Source of the DNA: Amedibacillus dolichus DSM 3991
GTDB taxonomy: Bacteria; Bacillota_I; Bacilli_A; Erysipelotrichales; Erysipelotrichaceae
Direction of reading: 5' to 3'
DNA length: 64,000 nucleotides
Assembly: GCF_000154285.1 (NCBI RefSeq)
Contig: NZ_DS483474.1
Span: 124,001 to 188,000 of the forward strand
The notes below the pieces were generated by a model, which saw only the letters and a list, made by a program, of their open reading frames with translations, did no database searches and had not been told where the DNA came from. Positions within the stretch are counted from its first letter, which is position 1; each line of letters starts with the position of its first letter. The position numbers and the translations under genes are program-made. Of the stretch, positions 25,420 through 34,800 are shown in pieces.

Positions 25420-27960
25420 TTATTTATCTGTATGTAATTTAGCTTTTATTTCATATAAGCACTGCATAGCTTCCATCGGTGTCATTTTATTGATATCCAC
25501 TGCTTCGATGCGTTCAATAACTGCTTTATGCAATGGATTTTCCGTTTGGATAATCTGTGGTGCTTGAATATTTGCCACACCTTGATCCTGTTGCTCTAAC
25601 TGTTCTAATAATTGATTGGCTCTTTCTAATACTGAATCCGGTAAATGCGCTAAGCGAGCCACATTGATACCATAGGATTTATCTGCTTTCCCATCGCTGA
25701 TACGATAAAGGAAGGTTATGTGATCATCTTCCTCATGCACATCAACATGCACATTGCGAATGCTTTGGTTATGAACCGCCATATCGGTTAGCTCATGATA
25801 ATGCGTTGAGAACAAGGTTTTGGCATGAATATGATTGGTGATATATTCGATCATGGCTTGTGCCAATGCCATACCATCGTAAGTAGAAGTACCACGCCCG
25901 ATTTCATCGAATAAAATCAAAGAATTGGCAGTTGCATTTTGCAATGCGTTGTTTGCCTCGATCATTTCTACCATGAAGGTCGATTGTCCGGACATAATGT
26001 CATCACTTGCGCCGATACGGGTAAAGATCTGATCGAAGATTGGCATATCAACTTTGGCAGCCGGTACAAAGCAGCCGATCTGTGCCATAACAACAATCAA
26101 TGCCGTTTGTCGCATATAGGTTGATTTACCGCCCATGTTCGGACCGGTAATCATTAAGATATCATGTTCCTCGCTCATATCCAAATTGTTAGATACATAG
26201 CGTGTTTGTTTCATACTGCGATCCAAGATCGGGTGGCGTGCTTCCTCCATAAAAATCGCATGCTCACTATGAAAGTGCGGTCTTGTATAACCGTTTTCGC
26301 TTGATATTTCAGAAAGAGCATACAATGCGTCAATCGTTGCCAGTGCTTTGGCAACATCGTGAAGTTTTGGCAGATAAACACAAATATCGCTTAAGAGTGC
26401 ATGGAACAATTCCTGTTCCAAACGAATGCTTCTTTCCTGTGCATGCACAATGGCATCTTCTTTTTCTTTCAATTCCTGCGTTACAAAGCGTTCCGCATTC
26501 GCCAGCGTTTGCTTACGAATATAGCCAAATTCTTCTTTAATCTGATCCAGATTGGCTTTGGTAACCTCGATATAATAACCAAACACCCGATTATATCCGA
26601 TTTTTAAGGATTTCACACCGGTTCTTTCACGTTCTTTATTTTCTAACTCCAAGATCCAATTCTTTCCGCTTTTTCCGATGCGGCGAACCTCATCAAGCTC
26701 CGCATGGTAGCCTTCCACAAACACTCCACCGTCTTTTAAGCTAAGGGGCGGTTCTTCTACAATGGCATCTTTGATTTTGTCATAAAGTGCGATACAAGGA
26801 TCAATGCTTTGAAATTCCTCATACGCACTGCAATCCTTAAAGATTTCAAAAATTGCCGGTGTATGCTCCAAAGTTTTGATCAAACGTACGATATCTCTTG
26901 GATTGGCACTGCCATACGCAACTCTGGCACTTAAGCGTTCCATATCATAGACATAGCTTAAATGTTCTCTTAATTCATCTTTCGTAATGAAATTATCATT
27001 TAAAAACTCAATGGCATCTAAACGCTTATTGATAGCTTTGACATCTAATAGCGGATATTCAATCCATTTTCGTAGGGTTCTTGAACCCATAGAGCTTTTA
27101 CATTTGTCCAAAAAGCTCCATAGTGTAGTGCTGTTGGCATTGTTGCGAATACTTTGTGTCAGTTCTAGGTTTTGCTTGGTCGCAAAGTCCATTTGCATAT
27201 AGTCATGCTCATAGACAAATTCCACATGGTTTAAATGTGCCATACTGCGCTTTTGGGTATCATCTAAATAATTGGTTAAAATACCAAAGGCTTGATGAAT
27301 ACGTGTATCCTCAATATCACTTAATAAATGCATATAGGCAGGCTTGATTTCGCTGTTTTTCTGATAAGACAGTGTTACCTGTGGCATATCCTCCAGCATC
27401 TTTAACATCTTTTTATCAAAACCATCGCTTACGACAACCTCACGAACATTGTTGCCCATAATGACCTTTTGAATTGCCATGACCTGCTTATCAATCAGCT
27501 GTGCACGCATTTCTCCGGTAGTCATTTCACATAAAACGACCGCCAAGCCGAATTGATAGTCATGCAAAGCAGCAATGTAAACCGTATTTTTTTCATCGCT
27601 GACTTCGTCCATGATCGTTCCCGGAGTTACGATTTTGATGACATCACGCTTTACCAATCCTTTTGCGCTGCTTACATCTTCCAGCTGTTCTACAATAGCA
27701 ACCTTATAGCCCTTTTGGATCAAACGCTGAATATAGCCATTGGCAGCATGATGAGGAATCCCACACATTGGTACTTTTTCCTCTACACCGGCATTTCTGC
27801 CTGTTAATACCAAGTCCAATTCATTGGAAGCTGTCTTAGCGTCCTCAAAAAACATTTCATAAAAATCACCTAAGCGATAAAAAATAATTGCGTCCTTGTT
27901 GCGTTCCTTTACCTCTAAGTAGTGCTTCATCATCGGGGTATATCCGCTTGCCTTTGCCAT
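25420..27960 (-). CDS. mutS: DNA mismatch repair protein MutS
   Basis: This 846-residue mismatch-recognition ATPase has the N-terminal mismatch-contact motif FYRLGDFYEMF (27-37; the Phe-x-Glu is F33-x-E35 or F37-nearby), lever/clamp domains, Walker A GPNMGGKSTYMRQ, and the DEIGRGTSTYDG Walker B. The C-terminal tail ends with the usual helix-turn-helix. TAGGAG precedes the ATG. It starts the repair/tRNA-modification operon. Confidence 0.96.
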   Translation of the reverse strand: MAKASGYTPMMKHYLEVKERNKDAIIFYRLGDFYEMFFEDAKTASNELDLVLTGRNAGVEEKVPMCGIPHHAANGYIQRLIQKGYKVAIVEQLEDVSSAKGLVKRDVIKIVTPGTIMDEVSDEKNTVYIAALHDYQFGLAVVLCEMTTGEMRAQLIDKQVMAIQKVIMGNNVREVVVSDGFDKKMLKMLEDMPQVTLSYQKNSEIKPAYMHLLSDIEDTRIHQAFGILTNYLDDTQKRSMAHLNHVEFVYEHDYMQMDFATKQNLELTQSIRNNANSTTLWSFLDKCKSSMGSRTLRKWIEYPLLDVKAINKRLDAIEFLNDNFITKDELREHLSYVYDMERLSARVAYGSANPRDIVRLIKTLEHTPAIFEIFKDCSAYEEFQSIDPCIALYDKIKDAIVEEPPLSLKDGGVFVEGYHAELDEVRRIGKSGKNWILELENKERERTGVKSLKIGYNRVFGYYIEVTKANLDQIKEEFGYIRKQTLANAERFVTQELKEKEDAIVHAQERSIRLEQELFHALLSDICVYLPKLHDVAKALATIDALYALSEISSENGYTRPHFHSEHAIFMEEARHPILDRSMKQTRYVSNNLDMSEEHDILMITGPNMGGKSTYMRQTALIVVMAQIGCFVPAAKVDMPIFDQIFTRIGASDDIMSGQSTFMVEMIEANNALQNATANSLILFDEIGRGTSTYDGMALAQAMIEYITNHIHAKTLFSTHYHELTDMAVHNQSIRNVHVDVHEEDDHITFLYRISDGKADKSYGINVARLAHLPDSVLERANQLLEQLEQQDQGVANIQAPQIIQTENPLHKAVIERIEAVDINKMTPMEAMQCLYEIKAKLHTDK

Positions 27961-28001
27961 CTCATCAACTCCTATTTCGTAACCTATATTATAACAAATT
28001 T

Positions 28002-28330
28002 TTATCTTTGATTGTAAGAAATTTCAATGCTTTTTTCCGCTTTTCCCTTGTAAATTAGATAGGTTATATCGGTTAAAATTACTTTTCTTGGCTCTTGTGC
28101 AAAATTCCTATTGGCGATATTTTCTGCGATTGCATCTGTCTTTAGTGCTTTTGCCATTCGTCTATATGGATTGACTTTGCGAATCGGGCAAAAGAGTCCA
28201 AACTTCTTCATTAGTCATCTTATCTTCTTCACATTCATTTGAATCCCTTTATGTAGAGATACATTGAATACTTCTTGCCACTTTCTTGTAACCATGGTGT
28301 TTATATGTTTCTAAAATCAAATCAAAATCT
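28002..28330 (-). pseudogene. IS3-family (IS150-like) orfB transposase relic
   Basis: Reading on the minus strand, QMNVKKIR, an in-frame stop, then LMKKFGLFCPIRKVNPYRRM and RKVILTDITYLIYKGK match the helix-turn-helix and first catalytic aspartate (TDITY) of IS3-family OrfB. The frame stops at 28002, long before the second D and the E. Upstream, fragments such as ILETYKHHGYKK lie in another frame. No ends of the element were recognised. It differs from the intact IS at 45761-47088. Confidence 0.7.
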
Positions 28331-28339
28331 TTCTGATTT

Positions 28340-28608
28340 TCCTAAATACTATTTTTTGACTGTTGAAAAAGAGAAATATTAAGAGGCATTTTTAATTTCT
28401 TTTTCAAGATTCTTAGTTCTTGTTTTTATGATTGTAACAACTCTTTTAAGCCATTCAGAATATAAGTTTATACATTCTTCTTTTGAATATTTATAATAAT
28501 TATATTATCTAGAAATTTCTCTGTTGATGAAAAATCCCAATATTGATGAGAATAGTTTTCTTTCCCAGTAAACTAAAAGTGAATTTGCCACTATAAAACA
28601 TTAATTTA
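28340..28608. other. AT-rich gap with no recognisable gene
   Basis: All frames are broken by stops and nothing with family features was seen. It may be decayed insertion-sequence DNA continuous with the relic next to it. Confidence 0.4.
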
Positions 28609-29467
28609 TCATACGAGAACACCGCTATAAATATTTGATAAAATTGATGAAATTGCTTCATAAGTCATTTCAAACGAAATGTCTTTTACATAATCATAAT
28701 CTTTAGAATATTTATCCCAAATATCGTGAAGTCGCTTATTATTTTTGATAGTATCTAATATATCTTCATATTTATTTAATATATGTGTACTTCTTCTTTT
28801 AATTGTTGTTTTTTCTAAAGCTTCTCTTAATGTAGAAAAATTAATATCACTTTTATGAAGAAAGTATAAAATATAAATATCGTAATAATCTCTAGGTCGA
28901 GTATTAGCAATACTTCTTGAAAGAACAGTTTCTATTTTTTCTGCAAGAATTGTTTCTAAGTTATATGCTAATACATGAATTATTTTATCTTCGAATACAG
29001 AATTATGATGATATTTTATTTCTTTAGGTGTTATTACATCTCCAGTGGTTACATCAACTGTTAATGGAACGCTAATAGGGGAATAGTTAGCTTTTACTGA
29101 AACTCTAATTCCTGGATAATCATCTGTTTCTCTAATGTCAGTTACATTTAAAAATTCAAATGTAATATCGTCATCAATTTCAATATTACAAATTTCTTTG
29201 AATATATCTGTGATTGATTCATGTGTTAAGGTAAAACCTTTAATTGTGGTATCTAAATCCATAGTCGCTCTAGAACTTAATCCTACGATTGAAGAAATAA
29301 GAAAGCCCCCCTTTGAAAATGAAATTATCATGATATTTAGATAATGAAATTCTTTCTAATAATCTTTCTAACATGTAATTTTGCATTACAAGTTGAGGAG
29401 AAATATTCTTTTCTTTTGCCGTTTTCTTTATTATGGATTTAAATTGCATTGCATTTTTTGTAATCAT
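28609..29467 (-). pseudogene. abiEii: AbiEii-family nucleotidyltransferase toxin, frameshifted in a G6 tract
   Basis: Two frames together form one AbiEii protein. The first (29467 to about 29306) encodes residues 1-54, ending NFIFKGG; the second encodes FLISSIVGLSSRATMDLDTTIKG and the rest to 28609. The shift occurs in six consecutive G (minus strand; C at 29306-29311). With five G the reading runs from KGG into FLISS, giving about 290 residues with the family GG...S and DLD nucleotidyltransferase motifs and a DYYDIYIL segment. Its ATG overlaps the antitoxin stop by 4 bases. AbiEii proteins are the toxin of type IV systems that block phage (family knowledge). A one-base assembly error would make it intact. 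Confidence 0.8.
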
Positions 29468-30057
29468 AGAAGTACCTCCATATAACGTAATATTTTATCT
29501 TTAACCTTTAATTGTTCTGCATATTGCATAAGTAGATTAATGTTTTTTTCTTTTGAAATCGCATATTTTTTCATTGCTGCATTTATAATCTGAATATCGC
29601 TACCTTTACCTCTTAAAATATCGCAAAGGGTTCTTTCTAAATTATAGATACGAATAGTGTTATTACTAGGCGATTGTATTTCAATAATACCTAAATCATA
29701 ATTATCGGGAATAACTCGCACTACTTTAATATTTTCTTGTTTAATGGAGGGACTATTATATCCTTTAGGAAAGGTCATTGTATAAATACTAGGTGTACGA
29801 TCAGAATAGCCTAATAAGTATAAGGCAGTATCATGAGAATAGATACCTTTCCTATATTTTTTCTGTAATGAGAAAAAATCATCTTCCCAAGCACTATTAA
29901 TGGTATATAATCCACGACCAAATCTTGTTAGTTCCCCATTTTTAATAAACTTATTTAATGTGTTTCTTGTAATGTTTTCTTCGAAAACTTCTTGTGTACT
30001 GATAATTCCACTAGTGGATTTACTTATTAAATTTTTCATTCTATTCATACTATTCAT
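29464..30057 (-). CDS. abiEi: AbiEi-family antitoxin / transcriptional regulator
   Basis: The 197-residue protein has an N-terminal winged helix (SGIISTQEVFEEN, TLNKFIKNGELTRFGRGLYTI) followed by the AbiEi antitoxin domain (IYSHDTALYLLGYSDRTP, TMTFPKGYNSPSI, LERTLCDILRGKG). AGGTGAT stands 5 bases before the chosen ATG; two in-frame starts lie 6 and 9 bases upstream. In characterised pairs AbiEi represses the operon and neutralises the toxin. Here it remains intact while the toxin frame is broken. Confidence 0.88.
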   Translation of the reverse strand: MNSMNRMKNLISKSTSGIISTQEVFEENITRNTLNKFIKNGELTRFGRGLYTINSAWEDDFFSLQKKYRKGIYSHDTALYLLGYSDRTPSIYTMTFPKGYNSPSIKQENIKVVRVIPDNYDLGIIEIQSPSNNTIRIYNLERTLCDILRGKGSDIQIINAAMKKYAISKEKNINLLMQYAEQLKVKDKILRYMEVLL

Positions 30058-30066
30058 GATCATCAC

Positions 30067-30447
30067 CTATTTTAACACATTATATTTTATCAAAATGATG
30101 TGTGAAAAGCAATATTATTAGCTTTCGCTTAATGTAATGAGTCAACAAATATACTGAAAGTTACAAAATCGGCTAACTAATTAGAACACAAAGGTATTTT
30201 TATAGTATTAATAATACTTATCTTTCGAATTTTTACTTAATCTTTTGACGATGTAAATAATCATTTATTATCGTACGACTTTATCCATTATAACATGGTC
30301 AAATATTACTTACATAATCCATGCTGCTTGCATATCTTTTTAATTCTAGCACAGAAAGCATAAAACAAGTTCTCTTACAATTTCATTTCATTTATGATAT
30401 CCTATTCTTTACGTGATATAATAATTACGACTTGAAGGAGAAAACGC
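30067..30447 (+). promoter_or_regulatory. Non-coding gap with the rodA/ftsW promoter
   Basis: The stretch holds no recognisable gene. Near its right end an extended -10, TGATATAAT (30414-30422), precedes the GAAGGAG site of the membrane protein gene. No good -35 is visible, as is common for extended -10 promoters. Confidence 0.5.
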
Positions 30448-31662
30448 ATGAAGAATTACTTATCGAAAAGCAAAAGTCCAAATCATATTGACATGTTGCT
30501 GGCGCTTTATTTGGTGTTAATGGCTGTGGTAAGCTTAATTTCCATTTACTCCAGTTTTGGTTTGATTGGAGAAGCGGCAGGTATGCAAAATCTAATCAAG
30601 CAGGCAGGCTTTTATGTTCTTGGCTTTCTTGTAATTGCCATTCTCATCTATATCGGAAATGACGGTATCTTAGAGCTTGCCAAGCTTGCCTATTGGATTC
30701 TTATGGGCTGCTTGGTGTTGTTGGTCATTGGGCATCTTTATTATAAATTTACCGGAAATGAACGCTTCCTATATTTGATTACTACGGTAAATGGTGCTAC
30801 CTCATGGTTTAATTTTCCGGTTATCGGTTCGTTTCAGCCAAGTGAGTATATGAAAATCGTGCTTATTATTTTAACAGCCGGTATTATTGATGAGCATAAT
30901 CAAAACAATCCAACTGAATCGTATGAAATGGACTTCTCTTTATTTATGGAAGTAGCAAAATGGGCACTTCCACCGGTTGTCCTGATTTTATTACAACCGG
31001 ATACCGGTGTTGTGTTAATTATCGGTATTTCCTTATTGGCAATGGTTATCTGTTCCGGTATCAAACGAGAATGGCTCATTGTATTAGGTTCTATTCTTGT
31101 AATTGGTCTTATTTTATTTTTCTATATGTATTTCTTTCAATTTGATTTGTTAAATAAGCTGATCGGAGGGACAAACGGGTATCGCTTACAGCGTATCACG
31201 ACTTGGTTAAATCCAGAAAGCGATATTAGCAATGCCGGTATGCAGACCTACACTGCCTTGATGGTAATCGGTTCTGCCGGACTTAGCGGTTATGGTATGG
31301 GAGCGAACCTTGTATTTATCCCAGAGGCACATACCGACTTCATTTTTGCGGTCATCGGACAAAGCTGGGGCTTTATCGGTTGTGTTGCGATATTGGCTTT
31401 ATGCTTAGCCTTGGATATCCATTTATGTCGAATCGCAACCAAATCGCATAATATGTTTGAAAAGTATTTCATTTGCGGTATCCTCGGTTTACTGCTTTAT
31501 CAGCAATTCCAAAATATCGGTATGATCATAGGCTTATTACCGGTAACCGGAATTACACTGCCATTGATTTCCTACGGTGGAAGCTCTATTTTATCCTACT
31601 TGGCAGCCTTTGGAATCATCATGAATGCCAGTATTCGAAACAATACCAATGAATTTATATAG
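30448..31662 (+). CDS. FtsW/RodA/SpoVE family peptidoglycan polymerase
   Basis: This 404-residue polytopic membrane protein belongs to the SEDS glycosyltransferases that polymerise lipid II. It has about ten hydrophobic segments, the PSEYMKI motif near residue 131, QPDTG(V)VLI near 180-190, GYRLQRITTWLNPE in the long extracellular loop, and the C-terminal GLLPVTGITLPLISYGGSS (residues about 365-383). The last motif and the absence of sporulation context fit either RodA (elongation) or FtsW (division); no penicillin-binding partner is adjacent. It is a single-gene transcript with its own promoter and terminator. Confidence 0.9.
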   Translation: MKNYLSKSKSPNHIDMLLALYLVLMAVVSLISIYSSFGLIGEAAGMQNLIKQAGFYVLGFLVIAILIYIGNDGILELAKLAYWILMGCLVLLVIGHLYYKFTGNERFLYLITTVNGATSWFNFPVIGSFQPSEYMKIVLIILTAGIIDEHNQNNPTESYEMDFSLFMEVAKWALPPVVLILLQPDTGVVLIIGISLLAMVICSGIKREWLIVLGSILVIGLILFFYMYFFQFDLLNKLIGGTNGYRLQRITTWLNPESDISNAGMQTYTALMVIGSAGLSGYGMGANLVFIPEAHTDFIFAVIGQSWGFIGCVAILALCLALDIHLCRIATKSHNMFEKYFICGILGLLLYQQFQNIGMIIGLLPVTGITLPLISYGGSSILSYLAAFGIIMNASIRNNTNEFI

Positions 31663-31676
31663 TATAGATAGTCATA

Positions 31677-31703
31677 AAAGCAGCGAGTCAAGCTGCTTTT
31701 TAT
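31677..31703 (+). terminator. Terminator of the rodA/ftsW gene
   Basis: AAAAGCAGC (31677-31685) pairs with GCTGCTTTTT (31693-31702), 15 bases after the stop. Confidence 0.85.
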
Positions 31704-31748
31704 AGCATTTTATTATAATCTTAACACTTATAATACTGCTCAAAAACA

Positions 31749-31787
31749 GAGATAAGCAAACCTAAATAGGATTTACTTATCTCTTTT
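31749..31787. terminator. Second hairpin between converging genes
   Basis: GAGATAAG (31749-31756) pairs with CTTATCTC (31776-31783) with an inner CCTA/TAGG stem, followed by TTTT; A/T-rich flanks allow use from both sides. Confidence 0.6.
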
Positions 31788-31794
31788 ATTATAC

Positions 31795-31828
31795 AAAAGA
31801 CAGCCGATTTTCCAATCGACTGCCTTTT
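31795..31828 (-). terminator. Terminator downstream of the GH20 gene
   Basis: On the minus strand AAAGGCAGTCGATT pairs with AATCGGCTGTCTTTT around a GGAA loop. It lies about 40 bases past the GH20 stop and may work in both directions. Confidence 0.7.
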
Positions 31829-31868
31829 ATGCACGATTCTTCAAAGTGCTATGCAGCACTTAAGCCTT

Positions 31869-34800
31869 TTAATCTTTTAAGGCTTTCTTTTTCTTAATTA
31901 CAGCTAGGATAACAGCACCGAAGCTACTTAGTGCCAACATTGAAGCATATAGTCCTGTATTTGTGCTATCTCCTGTTCCAACATCACCCGGCTGCGTTTG
32001 TCCCGGTTTTGTAGGATTGTTACTTCCATTTCCAGGTTCTTCGTCAATACCCGGAACCTCTGCTTTTTCTAATGATGAAATTGCAGATTCTAATGTTAAA
32101 ATCGCGGATTTGATTTCATCTAATGTTGCATATTCATTATCATATACAACATTTGCATTGTTTAAGGCATCCTTCAATTTCTTCCATGATGCTTCTGTAT
32201 AATCTGCCTGATTATATGAATTTGCTTGATTGATTAGTGAAGCCAAGCTTTCTTTTGAATATATAGCAACCAAATCAGACTGCGCATTCAACAATCTTAA
32301 ATAAGCTGCTTCCAATTCTGCCTCGCTTACCTCAGATTTTGCCAATACTTCTTTTGCGAAATTCAATGCTTCTTTAAAGTTAGCCCATGAAGCACTTGTA
32401 TAGTCTTCTTCTAACAATGCCTCTGATTGTTCAACCAACTCTTTTAATGCGGACGTATCAACTTTTAATACCAATCGAACCATTGCATCAATCAATTCAC
32501 GTTTTGCAATTTCCGCATCATTGGCAATGATTTCTGTTTGCTTCAACAATTCCTTCGCATTATTTAGTTTTTCTTGCAGCACAGCATAAGAAGCTGCTGT
32601 ATATTTATCTGCTTGAACCTTTTCTGCATCTTTTATAATTGCTTCCAATCCGCTTGTATCTGCAACAGCTCTTGCATTATGCAATTTAATCTCAGAAGCG
32701 GAACCGTTGTTTCCTACTGCTTCAATGTATTTCAATGAAACATAACGTGTCTTAACTTCATCAAATCCAATTACCTTCTCTGTACTGTCATTTTTCAGTG
32801 TTCCCGCTTTGATCTTCTTCCAGCCGGTTGCCTCACTTACTTCCGTACCTGTCGGTTCGCTATCTCTAACATAAATTTCATATTTTGTTACATTACCATT
32901 GCTTCCGGTTTGGCGAGGAACATACGTTAAACCGTTGATATATTTCGGTTCTTTCATATCCAGCGTAATCCAATGAGGCATTTTCGTAACTGTCCAATCG
33001 GTATGCCACATAGTAGAAGTATCTCCATCTAACACTTTATCTGGTGAGCTTCCGTCCTTTTGATATGATGATGCAGTTGCTTTAATGGTAGATGAATCAA
33101 TGTAATTTACATTCACCTGTGCCTTTAATTCCAAGTTCGCAATTGCTCTTGCCAACTGAGTAGCATAGCCATCAACAGTAGATTGCATGCTTACCGGTAA
33201 ATCTCTTCTGATACCGGCTACAACAATTTCCAGTTCTTTTCTGCTTTCTTCAGTATAGATTTCCAAATACTCCTCATTGATAAGTGCTAAGTATTCATCA
33301 ACTCTCGTGTAATCAGCTTTTTTATACTCGGTTGCAGAAATCTCTTTTTGTATCTTTTGTGTTAATGTATTGATTTCTTCCTGTGTTGGATTGTATTTTG
33401 CCAATACTTTTTCCGCTTCTTTTAATAAATCAGCGAATGCATCATTTTCTTTCAACAATTGATTTGCCGTAATACATGCGTAATCCAATTCCATCGTTGA
33501 AGCAAATGTAGCATCTGTTCCGACTCTGATATCATCTACATAACCAACAAAGGCATTTGTTTTACTTCCGATTGTTGTAATTGGAAGCATAGTAGTTGCA
33601 TGCAATGGTTTATAATTTCCGGTTAAGTCAGCCAATTCATTAGAAGTCTTATCCTCTTTTGGATTGATAGAATCAACAAGCTTACCATTTACATATAAAT
33701 CTGTGCGATCCTTCGTATTTTTGAATTCCAATTCTACCCATTCATCAAGTGGCAATTCATAATTGAAAGAATAGTCATAGTTTTCTCTTGAGAAACCTAC
33801 TTTTCCGGTATTCTTCTGTACTGCCTTGATGCTTCCATATTCAGATTCAAACAATACTTGTTCGTTTGTACTTGTAGAAGTACGTTTTACTTTTACTCTT
33901 AGATCATTTCCAAGACCTGCGGTTTTTTCATTTGTAAGAACATAGCTTTCGCTTCCGTTTAACTTCAATGCTTCTTTTCCATCAACAGTTTCTTTTGTTG
34001 CATTCTTTGCTTTACTTACATCATTGAATGTTTCATGTAAGATAACACCATCTTTATCTTTTTCAACTTCATAAGCGAAATTGGTATTTGGCGCATCTCC
34101 CAACTGATCGGAAACATTTTGTGCTTGTTCTTGTGAATAAACACCTTTTCCCCAAAGCTTAGCAGCGAACAATGGTAAGCCTTGCTCGATACGATCGTAA
34201 ACATCATATTCACTGATACCGTTATTTAAGTAATCCGTCATATCATTCCATACTGCAAATGCTCCACCAATCATTTGTTCATCACCAGCCGGAATCGTTA
34301 CACCACCGACTGAGTTAATCGCCAAGTTATACATAATATCATTATTTAAATAGTCATAATAATATCCAGCAGCAGGAACGATATAGTAATGCGCATCATT
34401 ACAGTTAATTAAGTCAAAGCCTTCTTCATACATTTGATCCATGTTTGCCCAACCGAAGTTCCATAAATTCATTTGAACATCTTTGCTGGTAACATCTACA
34501 TCACCTTTAATAGAAGTTAAGCTTCCCCAAATACGTGCGGTTCTGCCGGAATTCTGCACATACGCTAACATATCATTACAGAATTTACGATAAGCATTTC
34601 CATCAGCACTGTATTCATCAGCACCAACATGAACTGTTGTTTGTTCATCGAATACCGGATTGGTTCCTGTCATATATTCCGCAAAGATACTTTTTACAAA
34701 CTCCAAGCTTTGGTCATATTTACTTGTCAAGTTCAAGTGGTCGTTTTGTCTTCCGCTTGTACCATGTCTTAAGTCCGGTCTAACCTTTGTAAGTGCCAAT

